This document shows positions 7,875 to 15,326 of a stretch of DNA of 64,000 nt, one piece after another. A program made the translations under genes and the position numbers. A model generated the notes under the pieces. That model did not search any database and was not told where the DNA came from. It worked only from the letters and a program-made list of their open reading frames with translations. Source of the DNA: Bradyrhizobium sp. CB3481 (GTDB lineage: Bacteria > Pseudomonadota > Alphaproteobacteria > Rhizobiales > Xanthobacteraceae); assembly GCF_029714305.1 (NCBI RefSeq), contig NZ_CP121647.1:2562501-2626500 (forward strand). Direction: 5' to 3'. How positions within the stretch are numbered: the stretch's first letter is position 1; every line of letters starts with the position of its first letter.

Positions 7875-9408
7875 GCAGGCCAAGTCTCTGAATCTTATGC
7901 CTCCCGCGGGCGAGCGAGACGTGCTTGGTTTCCATGTAGAAGTCGAACGAGTAATCGCCGCCATCGCGGCCGATGCCGGAGGCCTTCATGCCACCGAACG
8001 GGGTGGGCAGATGACGGACGTTTTCGGAGTTGAGCCAGATCATGCCGGCTTCCAGCGCGTCGGCCGTGCGCAGCGCGCGGCCCATGTCGCCGGTCCAGAC
8101 ATAGCCGGTGAGGCCGTACTGCACGCCGTTGGCGATCTCGATCGCATCCTTCTCGTCCTTGAACGGAATCACCGTCAGGAACGGGCCGAACACCTCCTCC
8201 TGCGCCACCCGCATGTTTGCATTCGCGCCGGTGACCAGCGTCGGCTGTACGTAATGCCCGCCGCCCGGGCCGTCATGCGGCTTGCCGCCGACCGCAATGG
8301 TGGCGCCGTCTTGCTTCGCGACGTCGAAATAGCTGCAGACCTTGGCGAGATGCCGCTCGTGGATCAGCGGCCCGATTTCGGTGGCGGGATCGAGGGGATG
8401 CCCGACCTTCAGCGCCTTCACCCGCGCGGTGAGCTTCTCGATGAACTTGTCCGCAACGCTCTCCTGAACCAAAAGCCGGCTGGAGGAGGTACAGCGCTCG
8501 CCGTTCAGCGAATAGATCATGAAGACGACGGCGTCGAGCGCGCGGTCGAGATCGGCGTCCTCGAACACGATGACAGGGTTCTTGCCGCCGAGCTCGAAAT
8601 GTATCCGCTTCAGGGTCGGGGCGCCCTGTGCCATGATCGCAGACCCCGTGGCGCTCTCGCCGACAAAGCCGATCGCCTTGATCGCGGGGTGCTCGGTCAG
8701 CGCCTTGCCGGCTTCCTCGCCAAACCCGTGGACGGTGTTGAGCACGCCGTCGGGCAGGCCAGCCTGCTTGGCGAGTTTTGCCAACAGGTCCGCCGTCACC
8801 GGCGACCATTCCGCCGGCTTGTGCACGACCGTGCAGCCGGCGGCGAGCGCAGGCGCGATCTTCCAGGTCGACAGCATGAACGGTGTGTTCCACGGCGTGA
8901 TGACGCCGACCGGGCCGATCGGCACTCTCGTCGAGATGTTCCAGTGCTCCTCGGAGGGTGTGTTGAGGCCGTCTCTCGCCTCGGCGCACTTGTCGGCGAA
9001 GAAGCGGAAGTTTTCCGCCGCCCGGATCGCGGCCTTGGCCATGAAGCGGTGGGCCTGCCCAGTATCGATGCATTCGAGCACGGCGATGTCATCGGCATGG
9101 TCCTCGATGGCGTCGGCGACGCGATGCAAGAGTTTCCGCCGCGCCGCCGCCGAAACCTCGCGCCAGGCCTTGAAGGCCCGGCTGGCGGCATCAGCCGCGC
9201 GGTCGATATCTTCGGAAGTGCCGCGGGCGACGGACGCCAGCACCGCGCCGTCCACCGGCGACTTCGTCTCAAAGGTCTGGCCCGAAGCCGACGGCACGAT
9301 CTTGCCGTCGATCATGTGGCCGATGCCCTCGTTCTTTAATTTGGCGAGCAGGGGGGCTGCGCGGTCGCGATTTGCTTGAAACACGTCCTTGGGTGTCGCT
9401 TTATCCAT
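7864..9408 (-). CDS. hpaE: 5-carboxymethyl-2-hydroxymuconate semialdehyde dehydrogenase
   Basis: This 514-residue NAD-dependent aldehyde dehydrogenase shows the family's PWN at 172-174, the general base E272 in ELGGKNPVIV and the catalytic C306 in NGERCTSSSR. The C-terminal PFGGMKASGIGRDGGDYSFDFY block is typical of the HpaE/CHMS dehydrogenase branch. The known step is oxidation of the ring-opened semialdehyde from HpaD to the dicarboxylate. The start overlaps the 3' end of hpaF by eight bases, so the two are translationally coupled. The final residues LPSS and the stop codon are encoded by an inverted-repeat arm, so the C-terminal tail may have been altered by insertion of that element. Confidence 0.9.
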   Translation of the reverse strand: MDKATPKDVFQANRDRAAPLLAKLKNEGIGHMIDGKIVPSASGQTFETKSPVDGAVLASVARGTSEDIDRAADAASRAFKAWREVSAAARRKLLHRVADAIEDHADDIAVLECIDTGQAHRFMAKAAIRAAENFRFFADKCAEARDGLNTPSEEHWNISTRVPIGPVGVITPWNTPFMLSTWKIAPALAAGCTVVHKPAEWSPVTADLLAKLAKQAGLPDGVLNTVHGFGEEAGKALTEHPAIKAIGFVGESATGSAIMAQGAPTLKRIHFELGGKNPVIVFEDADLDRALDAVVFMIYSLNGERCTSSSRLLVQESVADKFIEKLTARVKALKVGHPLDPATEIGPLIHERHLAKVCSYFDVAKQDGATIAVGGKPHDGPGGGHYVQPTLVTGANANMRVAQEEVFGPFLTVIPFKDEKDAIEIANGVQYGLTGYVWTGDMGRALRTADALEAGMIWLNSENVRHLPTPFGGMKASGIGRDGGDYSFDFYMETKHVSLARGRHKIQRLGLPSS

Positions 9409-9799
9409 TGATCGTTTCCACCTTCAGGGCTTCGTGGATGTTGTTGCGTTTCCAGCTGGTTTCCTTGTCGTTGATCTGCATGTCGAACGACAACGCGAAC
9501 TTCTCGTTCGCAAACACTGGATCGAGATAGGCCGACAGGGCCTCGAAAATATGCTCGCCCGCCTTCTTGCGGGTGGCGAGATCGCGGCCCTCGCCGAGGC
9601 GGAGCACCATGTCGAGAAAGGCGTAAGTCTGCCGACCGTCGGCGATCGCATAGTGCTCGCATTTGATGGCGCGGACTCGGATACCGCCGAGCGGGAAGAT
9701 GCCGGTCTCGACCGCAGCCTTGCGAACCAGTTCGACGACGCCGCCCATGTCGACGCACCCGTCCAGATTGCCTGAATACTCAATCGTGAAGTGCGGCAT
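9401..9799 (-). CDS. hpaF: 5-carboxymethyl-2-hydroxymuconate isomerase
   Basis: The 132-residue product begins MPHFTIEYSGN, leaving Pro as the N-terminal residue after removal of Met, as in the tautomerase/CHMI superfamily where that proline is the catalytic base. Length and the block RAIKCEHYAIADG agree with HpaF. It isomerises the oxidised ring-cleavage product before decarboxylation. It is 29 bases downstream of hpaH and overlaps hpaE by eight bases, placing it firmly within the homoprotocatechuate operon. No anomalies are seen. Confidence 0.88.
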   Translation of the reverse strand: MPHFTIEYSGNLDGCVDMGGVVELVRKAAVETGIFPLGGIRVRAIKCEHYAIADGRQTYAFLDMVLRLGEGRDLATRKKAGEHIFEALSAYLDPVFANEKFALSFDMQINDKETSWKRNNIHEALKVETING

Positions 9800-9828
9800 G
9801 TTCCGATTGCTCCAACTCTCTTAAAGCC

Positions 9829-10635
9829 TCAGGCGAAGTAGCAGCTCACCGAACCATACGGGCCATAGTCGGCCTGGATCGTGTCGCCCTTGCGGGTCTC
9901 GATCGGGCGGATGAACGATCCCGCCAGCACTACTTGTCCCGCCTCCAGCGCCAGCCCGTTCGGTGCGATCTTGTTGGCGAGCCAGGCGACGGACGTTGCG
10001 GGATGGTTGAGAACGCCGGCCGCGAGCCCGGTTTCTTCGAGCTGGCCGTTGCGGAAGCAGAGCGCGCCGATCCAGCGCAAATCGGCATCCAGGGGGCGGA
10101 TCGGACGGCCGCCGAGCACGATGCCGGCATTGGCTGCGTTGTCGGCGATGGTGTCAAAAATCTTCCGCGTTGCCTCGGTCTCTCGGTCGACTCGCTCGAC
10201 CCGCGTGTCCAGAATCTCCAGCGCCGGCACCACGAAGTCGGTGGCGTTGAGCACGTCGAACATCGTGCAGTCCGGCCCCGAAAGCCGCGACTTCATCACG
10301 AACGCCAGTTCGGCCTCGACGCGGGTACCGATGAAGCGGTCGGATGGCACCAGGCCACCATCGGCAAAGAACATGTCGTCGAGCAGGACGCCGGAATCCG
10401 GCTCGTCGATATTGAGCGCGCTCTGCATCGCCTTGGAGGTCAGGCCGATCTTATGGCCCTTCACGGCGCGCCCCTGCGCGACCTTCATTTCGACCCAGAC
10501 CTTTTGAATAGCGTAGGCATCCTCGATCGTTATGTCGGGGTGCTCGAGCGAAAGCTGGCGGATCTGCGTACGGGTCTTTTCGGCGCGGTCGAGCCGCTCT
10601 GCAGCGCTGCGGATTTGATCTTGGGAAAGGGCCAT
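9829..10635 (-). CDS. hpaH: 2-oxo-hept-4-ene-1,7-dioate hydratase
   Basis: This 268-residue protein has the hydratase/decarboxylase variant of the FAH fold. IGLTSKAMQSALNIDEPDSG is the characteristic block of HpaH/MhpD-type enzymes. Metal-binding glutamates are likely in RVEAELAFVM and in VPALEILDTR. It hydrates the dienoate to 4-hydroxy-2-oxoheptanedioate, the substrate of HpaI, whose gene is on the other side of hpaR. It is the first gene of the minus-strand operon and is divergent from hpaR, with a perfect 12-base palindrome between them that could be the regulator's operator. Confidence 0.88.
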   Translation of the reverse strand: MALSQDQIRSAAERLDRAEKTRTQIRQLSLEHPDITIEDAYAIQKVWVEMKVAQGRAVKGHKIGLTSKAMQSALNIDEPDSGVLLDDMFFADGGLVPSDRFIGTRVEAELAFVMKSRLSGPDCTMFDVLNATDFVVPALEILDTRVERVDRETEATRKIFDTIADNAANAGIVLGGRPIRPLDADLRWIGALCFRNGQLEETGLAAGVLNHPATSVAWLANKIAPNGLALEAGQVVLAGSFIRPIETRKGDTIQADYGPYGSVSCYFA

Positions 10636-10678
10636 GGCTGCGTCCGGGGGAACGGAAAAAGCACGTGCTGAAATTTGT

Positions 10679-10690
10679 TTAACATGTTAA
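10679..10690. promoter_or_regulatory. Perfect 12-base palindrome in the hpaH-hpaR divergent region
   Basis: The sequence ttaacatgttaa is a perfect dyad, 44 bases upstream of the hpaH start and 93 bases upstream of the preferred hpaR start. MarR-family regulators bind short AT-rich dyads between divergent genes, so it is a candidate HpaR operator. An ATG inside the dyad opens the hpaR frame but lacks a ribosome site, which argues that this segment is regulatory rather than coding. Confidence 0.5.
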
Positions 10691-10782
10691 GTTCTCCGGC
10701 GCAAACTGATTTGATGCTTGTTGCGCCGCAAAACTTTATCCTTGGCGATAGCGACGATTCCGGAAGTAACGGACCAGAGAAG

Positions 10783-11322
10783 ATGGCAGGCAAGAGATCG
10801 CCGAACGGATCGAGTTCGGAGCAGGCGGAAACGCCAGAGCCCCGCCGCGGGCCGATGCGCGAATTCTCCCGCTCGCTGCCGATGTCGCTGCTGCGCGCCC
10901 GCGAAGCTGTCATGCGCCAGTTCCGGCCGTCGCTGCGCAACCACGGCCTGACCGAACAGCAATGGCGGATCCTGCGCGCGCTGACGGCGATCGACACCAT
11001 CGAGGTGACCGAGTTGGCGCGTGTTGCCTTTCTCTTGGGGCCGAGCCTGTCGCGCATCCTGCGCGACCTCGAAGCGCGCGATTTGATCGAGCGGCGCACC
11101 GCCAAGGCCGATCTGCGTCGCGGCGAGGTCTCGATCTCGACCAGGGGGCTCAAGCTGATCGAGGCGGTTGCGCCGACGTCGGAGGCGATCTACGCCGAGA
11201 TCACCAATCGCTATGGTGCGCGCAAGCTTGGCGAATTGCAGGACATGCTCGGCGAACTGGAACGCAGCCTCGCGGCGATGGAGGTAGCGGGCGAGGGCGA
11301 CGCAGCGGCTGAAGAAGAGTAA
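10783..11322 (+). CDS. hpaR: MarR-family homoprotocatechuate operon regulator
   Basis: This 179-residue protein contains a MarR winged helix. The block LPMSLLRAREAVMRQFRPSL followed by LTEQQWRILRAL closely resembles the start of E. coli HpaR. The recognition-helix area reads LGPSLSRILRDLEARDLI and the wing carries DLRRGEVSIS. I place the start at the ATG at 10783; the frame stays open upstream to a TTG at 10675, but that would run through the palindrome. A disordered N-terminal tail of about 25 residues precedes the conserved part, longer than in E. coli. It is expected to repress the divergent hpa operon and respond to hydroxyphenylacetates. Confidence 0.82.
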   Translation: MAGKRSPNGSSSEQAETPEPRRGPMREFSRSLPMSLLRAREAVMRQFRPSLRNHGLTEQQWRILRALTAIDTIEVTELARVAFLLGPSLSRILRDLEARDLIERRTAKADLRRGEVSISTRGLKLIEAVAPTSEAIYAEITNRYGARKLGELQDMLGELERSLAAMEVAGEGDAAAEEE

Positions 11323-11367
11323 GCGCAATTTTGCATGATGCTACCGGCCCGGTGCATAGCAGGCGGG

Positions 11368-11387
11368 CAAATGATTGCGATCATTTG
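11368..11387. promoter_or_regulatory. 20-base dyad upstream of the Ldh-family gene
   Basis: The sequence caaatgat-tgcg-atcatttg has perfect 8-base arms around a 4-base centre. It lies in the 208-base gap between hpaR and the Ldh-family gene. It has the size of an operator for a dimeric regulator (MarR, GntR or TetR type). Its sequence differs from the dyad in front of hpaR, so a different regulator may act here. Confidence 0.5.
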
Positions 11388-11530
11388 GCTAATGCGATCG
11401 AGGCGAGTAGACACGCGCGTGGTTTTTCGCTCAAAGTGCCGGTCAAGCCGGTCATCAAAACCGGCGCGGGAAGCGAAGGTGTGCCGCCGATGGGCAGGCA
11501 TCCCGGGCAAGGACAGGCTGAAATCCGGAA

Positions 11531-12616
11531 ATGGTCACAATAAAAGTCAACAATCTGATCGATTTTGTCACTGACGTTTTCTCGCACGCGGAATCCTCGC
11601 CGGAAGAGGCGAGGCGCATCGCGACCTATCTCACGACGGCCAATCTCACGGGACATGACAGCCATGGCGTGATCCGGGTGCCGGTCTATATTCGCTGGAA
11701 GAAAACCGGCAACGTTGTTCCCAACCAGACTCCCGAAATCGTCGTCGATACGCCGTCGCTCGCGGTGATCGACGGCAAGTTCGGCTACGGCCAGACCGTG
11801 ACGCCCTTTGCGGTCCGGACCGGCATCGAGAAGTGCAAGAAGGCGGGACTGTCCGCGATCGCGCTGCGCAATGCCGGGCATATCGGCCGCGTCGGCGACT
11901 GGGCGGAAATGGCCGCCGCCGAAGGGCTGGTGTCGGTACATTTCGTCAACGCCGCGGGCTCGCTGCTGGTGGCGCCGTTCGGCGGCGTGCAGAAGCGACT
12001 CTCGACCGCGCCTTACTGCGTCGGCATTCCACGCCAGGGGCAGGATCCGATCGTGCTCGACTTTGCAACCTCCATCGTCGCCGAGGGCAAGGTGCTGGTG
12101 GCGAGCCGCGGCGGCAAGAAGCTGCCGACCGGCGCGCTCGTCGATGCCGACGGCACGCTCAGCGAGGAACCCTCCGTTCTGTACGGGCCCTACACGCCGG
12201 ACGGGCCGCGCGACCACACCAAGGGGACCGGCGCAATCCGCGCCTTCGGCGAGCACAAGGGCTCGGGGCTTGCCTTCATCTGTGAGCTGCTCGGCGGCGC
12301 GCTGACCGGCACGGGCGCCACCTCGGGCGGACGGCAGTTCGCCAACGGCATGCTGTCCTTCTTTGTCGATCCCAAGGTGATCGACACCGCGGGCTTCTTC
12401 GATGGCGAGATTTCGCGCTATACCGACTTCATCCGCCAGACCAAGCCGATCGCCGGCGTCGAGAGTGTCTTGGTGCCGGGTGACCCTGAACGGAAGACGC
12501 GCGCCGAGCGGACCAAGAACGGTGTGCCGCTGCCTGACGACACCTGGGCCGCAATCGTCAACACCGCACGCGAGGTCGGCGTCAGCGAGGCCGCCATCCA
12601 GCGCGCGGCCAGCTAA
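11531..12616 (+). CDS. Ldh-family (malate/L-lactate-type) NAD(P)H-dependent oxidoreductase
   Basis: This 361-residue protein belongs to the malate/L-sulfolactate/ureidoglycolate dehydrogenase family, which has its own NAD fold. Family blocks include TGHDSHGVIRVPVY near residue 40, the active-site type RNAGHIGRVGDW near residue 115, and GEHKGSGLAFICELL near residue 240. These enzymes reduce or oxidise 2-oxo/2-hydroxy acids. It is the first gene of a plus-strand set with an HpaI-type aldolase 51 bases downstream. Handling of a 2-hydroxy or 2-oxo acid linked to that aldolase is the best inference. The exact substrate is unknown. Confidence 0.82.
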   Translation: MVTIKVNNLIDFVTDVFSHAESSPEEARRIATYLTTANLTGHDSHGVIRVPVYIRWKKTGNVVPNQTPEIVVDTPSLAVIDGKFGYGQTVTPFAVRTGIEKCKKAGLSAIALRNAGHIGRVGDWAEMAAAEGLVSVHFVNAAGSLLVAPFGGVQKRLSTAPYCVGIPRQGQDPIVLDFATSIVAEGKVLVASRGGKKLPTGALVDADGTLSEEPSVLYGPYTPDGPRDHTKGTGAIRAFGEHKGSGLAFICELLGGALTGTGATSGGRQFANGMLSFFVDPKVIDTAGFFDGEISRYTDFIRQTKPIAGVESVLVPGDPERKTRAERTKNGVPLPDDTWAAIVNTAREVGVSEAAIQRAAS

Positions 12617-12667
12617 TCCAATTCACGAACTCCAACAATCGCAACGATCACAAAGGGAAGGCGAGCA

Positions 12668-13447
12668 ATGACTTCAAACAACGTCAAGAAAGTATGGGCC
12701 TCCGGCAAGGCCGTGGTGAACGCGTGGCTCGCGATCCCCTCAGGATTCTCGGCCGAAGTAATCGCGCAATGCGGTTTCGACAGTGTCACCGTCGACATGC
12801 AGCACGGCGTGCAGGACTATCTCTCGATGGTTCAATGCTTCCAGGCGATGAACGGCCACCCGGTGACCCCGATGGTCCGCGTGCCCTGGAACGAGCCCGG
12901 CATCATCGGCAAGGTTCTGGACGGCGGCGCCTATGGCGTGATCTGCCCGATGATCAACACCCCGCAGGAAGCCAAGGATCTGGTTCAGTTCGCCAAATAT
13001 CCGCCGAAGGGCACGCGCTCAAACGGCCCGATCCGCGCCGGCCTGTACGGCACTGCCGGCTCGTACCAGAAGACGGCCAATGACGAGATCGTGCTGCTGC
13101 CGATGATGGAGACCAGGACGGCGGTGGAGAACATGGAAGCGATCCTCGACGTCGAGGGCATCGACGGCGTCTATATCGGCCCGTCCGACCTCGGCTTCTC
13201 CTACGGCCTGGTGCCGAAGCTCGACCGCGACGAACCGGAGATTTTGAAGATCTACGAGAAGATCATCAAGGAATGCGGCAAGCGCGGCCTCAACCCCGGC
13301 ATCCACTGCTCCGGCGCCGAAGGCGCGGTGCGCGCCATCAACATGGGCTTCAAGCTGGTGACGCTCTCGAACGAGGTCGGGTTGATGTCGACCTACGCCA
13401 GGATGCAGGTGAACCAGACCAGGAAGGATAGCGCCGGGAAGGCGTAA
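12668..13447 (+). CDS. hpaI: HpcH/HpaI-family class II aldolase
   Basis: This 259-residue TIM-barrel aldolase carries the family segments VDMQHGVQDY, MVRVPWNEPG (substrate Arg), and the metal-site glutamate and aspartate in MMETRTAVENMEAI and GPSDLGFSYG. HpaI cleaves 4-hydroxy-2-oxoheptanedioate to pyruvate and succinate semialdehyde, which would finish the pathway run by the divergent operon. A ribosome site (aagggaaggcga) precedes the ATG. The family is broad and includes aldolases for sugar acids. Since the gene sits between an Ldh-family dehydrogenase and a UxaA-type dehydratase, a sugar-acid role is an alternative to the hpa role. Confidence 0.8.
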   Translation: MTSNNVKKVWASGKAVVNAWLAIPSGFSAEVIAQCGFDSVTVDMQHGVQDYLSMVQCFQAMNGHPVTPMVRVPWNEPGIIGKVLDGGAYGVICPMINTPQEAKDLVQFAKYPPKGTRSNGPIRAGLYGTAGSYQKTANDEIVLLPMMETRTAVENMEAILDVEGIDGVYIGPSDLGFSYGLVPKLDRDEPEILKIYEKIIKECGKRGLNPGIHCSGAEGAVRAINMGFKLVTLSNEVGLMSTYARMQVNQTRKDSAGKA

Positions 13448-13452
13448 AAGGC

Positions 13453-13577
13453 TCTCGTGTCCCGGACGCGGAGCAGCGTGTAACGCTGCACCGCAGAGCC
13501 GGGACCTAGTAGTTGCAGCAAGGGTGGGCCCCGGATGCTGCGCAGCGCTTTGCGCTGCGCAGCATCCGGGGCAAGAT
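13453..13577. repeat. Inverted-repeat intergenic element, family B (copy 2)
   Basis: The unit has the same left end (tcgtgtcccggacgcgg) and right end (atccggggcaaga) as the element at 2567-2685. It contains a strong hairpin gatgctgcgcagcg / cgctgcgcagcatc at about 13535-13567. It fills the gap between the aldolase and the dehydratase genes. Confidence 0.75.
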
Positions 13578-13601
13578 AGCTAGATTTCAGGAGACACCAC
13601 A

Positions 13602-15125
13602 ATGACCCCAGCCCCCGTGATCCGCCTGCATCCCGACGACGGCGTGCTGATCGCGCGCGCGAGCCTGCCGCCGGGCATGGTGGTCGCCGACGGCGTCACC
13701 ACCACCGAGCGGATCCCAGCGGGCCACAAGGTCGCGATCAGGCCGATTGCGGTCGGTGAGCCGGTGCGGCGTTACGGCCAGATCATCGGCTTTGCCACCG
13801 CGCCGATCGCGCCGGGCCAGCACGTGCATACGCAGAACTGCGGCATGGGCGATTTCGCCAAGGACTATGCCTATGGCGTCGACGTCAAGCCGGTGCCGAA
13901 TTTCGATCTGCCGGCGACCTTCGAGGGAATCCGCCGCGCCGACGGCCGCGTGGCGACGCGCAACTATATCGGTATCCTCACCTCGGTGAATTGCAGCGCC
14001 CATGTCGCCGGCATCGTCGCCGACATGTTCAAGAAGAATCCGTTCACCGGCGACAATCCGCTGGCCGACTATCCGAATGTCGACGGCGTGGTCGCGCTAA
14101 CCCACAAGACCGGCTGCGGCATGACACAGAACGAGCCGCTGGCGCTGCTGCGCCGGACCCTCGGCGGTTATGCGCGGCACGCGAATTTCTCTCATGTCGT
14201 CGTGCTGGGCCTCGGCTGCGAGGTCAACCAGATCGGCGGGCTGATGGAGGAGCAGAAGCTCGCCGGGCGCCTGCGCGCGATGGACATCCAGGAAGTCGGC
14301 GGCACCCGCAAGACGGTGGAAGCCGGCATTGCCTTCGTGAAGGAGGCGCTGACCGACGCTAATAAAGTGAAGCGCGAGCCGGTGCCGGCGAGCGAGCTCA
14401 CCGTGGCTCTGCAATGCGGCGGCTCCGATGGCTATTCCGGCGTATCGGCTAACCCCGCGCTCGGCGCGGCGAGCGATCTCCTCGTGCGTCACGGCGGCAC
14501 CGTGGTCCTCTCGGAAACACCGGAGACCTATGGCGCCGAGCATCTGTTGACGCGCCGCGCGGTCAGCCGCGAGGTCGGCGAAAAGCTCGTCGGCCTGATG
14601 CGCTGGTGGGAGGAATACACGCAACGCGAAGGCGCCGAGATGAACGCCAATCCGAGCCCCGGCAACAAGGCCGGCGGCCTCACCACGATTCTCGAGAAGT
14701 CGCTCGGCGCGATGGCCAAGGCCGGCAGCACCAATCTTGTCGACGTGCTCAACTATGCCGAGCCGATCACCAAGAAGGGTTTTGTCTTCATGGATACGCC
14801 CGGCTACGACCCGGTCGCCGCAACCGGGCAGGTGGCGGGCGGCGCCAACATGGTGTGCTTCACCACCGGCCGCGGCAGCGTGTTCGGCTGCAAGCCGGCG
14901 CCGTCGATCAAGCTCGCCACCAACACGCCGATGTACAAGCGCATGGAAGACGACATGGACGTCAACTGCGGCACCATCCTCGACGGCGAAGAGACGGTGC
15001 AGGAATGCGGCCAGCGCATCTTCGAGCTGATGCTGAAGACGGCATCGGGCCAGCCGACCAAGAGCGAAAGCTTTGACTTCGGCAGCGCCGAATTCGCGCC
15101 CTGGGTGCTGGGCGCGACGATGTGA
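13602..15125 (+). CDS. UxaA/GarD-family altronate/galactarate-type dehydratase
   Basis: This 507-residue protein is a full-length UxaA-family hydro-lyase. An N-terminal SAF domain (residues 1-85, with the conserved IPAGHKVA and HVHTQNCG) is followed by the catalytic part with THKTGCGMTQ, GLGCEVNQI, and the C-terminal FTTGRGSVFG and NCGTILDGEE. Conserved Cys and His residues fit the iron-dependent dehydration of altronate or galactarate. A good ribosome site, caggagacaccaca, lies before the ATG. With the upstream dehydrogenase and aldolase it could form a small sugar-acid pathway, but the true substrate is open. Confidence 0.85.
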   Translation: MTPAPVIRLHPDDGVLIARASLPPGMVVADGVTTTERIPAGHKVAIRPIAVGEPVRRYGQIIGFATAPIAPGQHVHTQNCGMGDFAKDYAYGVDVKPVPNFDLPATFEGIRRADGRVATRNYIGILTSVNCSAHVAGIVADMFKKNPFTGDNPLADYPNVDGVVALTHKTGCGMTQNEPLALLRRTLGGYARHANFSHVVVLGLGCEVNQIGGLMEEQKLAGRLRAMDIQEVGGTRKTVEAGIAFVKEALTDANKVKREPVPASELTVALQCGGSDGYSGVSANPALGAASDLLVRHGGTVVLSETPETYGAEHLLTRRAVSREVGEKLVGLMRWWEEYTQREGAEMNANPSPGNKAGGLTTILEKSLGAMAKAGSTNLVDVLNYAEPITKKGFVFMDTPGYDPVAATGQVAGGANMVCFTTGRGSVFGCKPAPSIKLATNTPMYKRMEDDMDVNCGTILDGEETVQECGQRIFELMLKTASGQPTKSESFDFGSAEFAPWVLGATM

Positions 15126-15145
15126 GGGCGGGCAGACTGTCTCAA

Positions 15146-15226
15146 CCGTCATTGCGAGCGCAGCGAAGCAATCCATAGCGCGGCATAACGGAGAGATGGA
15201 TTGCTTCGCTGCGCTCGCAATGACGG
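15146..15226. repeat. Perfect 31-base inverted repeat, family E
   Basis: The arms at 15146-15176 and 15196-15226 are exact reverse complements, separated by 19 bases. The core motif is attgcgagcgcagcgaagca. The large stem sits 20 bases after the dehydratase stop and could end transcription or protect the mRNA end. It lacks a T-run. Confidence 0.85.
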
Positions 15227-15326
15227 GGGCTCAGCCTGCCCCATAGGCACCCCATGCCCGTTGTTAGTGCTTGATCCCACCCGGAACCGGTGTTCTGCTT
15301 AAAAAAGCCGCTGGAGTCTCCGGTCC

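Noticed and set aside
5678..7891. A very long plus-strand open frame antisense to the hpa genes
   Set aside because: The minus strand here encodes three recognisable genes and two repeats. The plus frame reads low-complexity Arg/Ala/Val sequence with no family match, as expected for shadow frames in GC-rich DNA.
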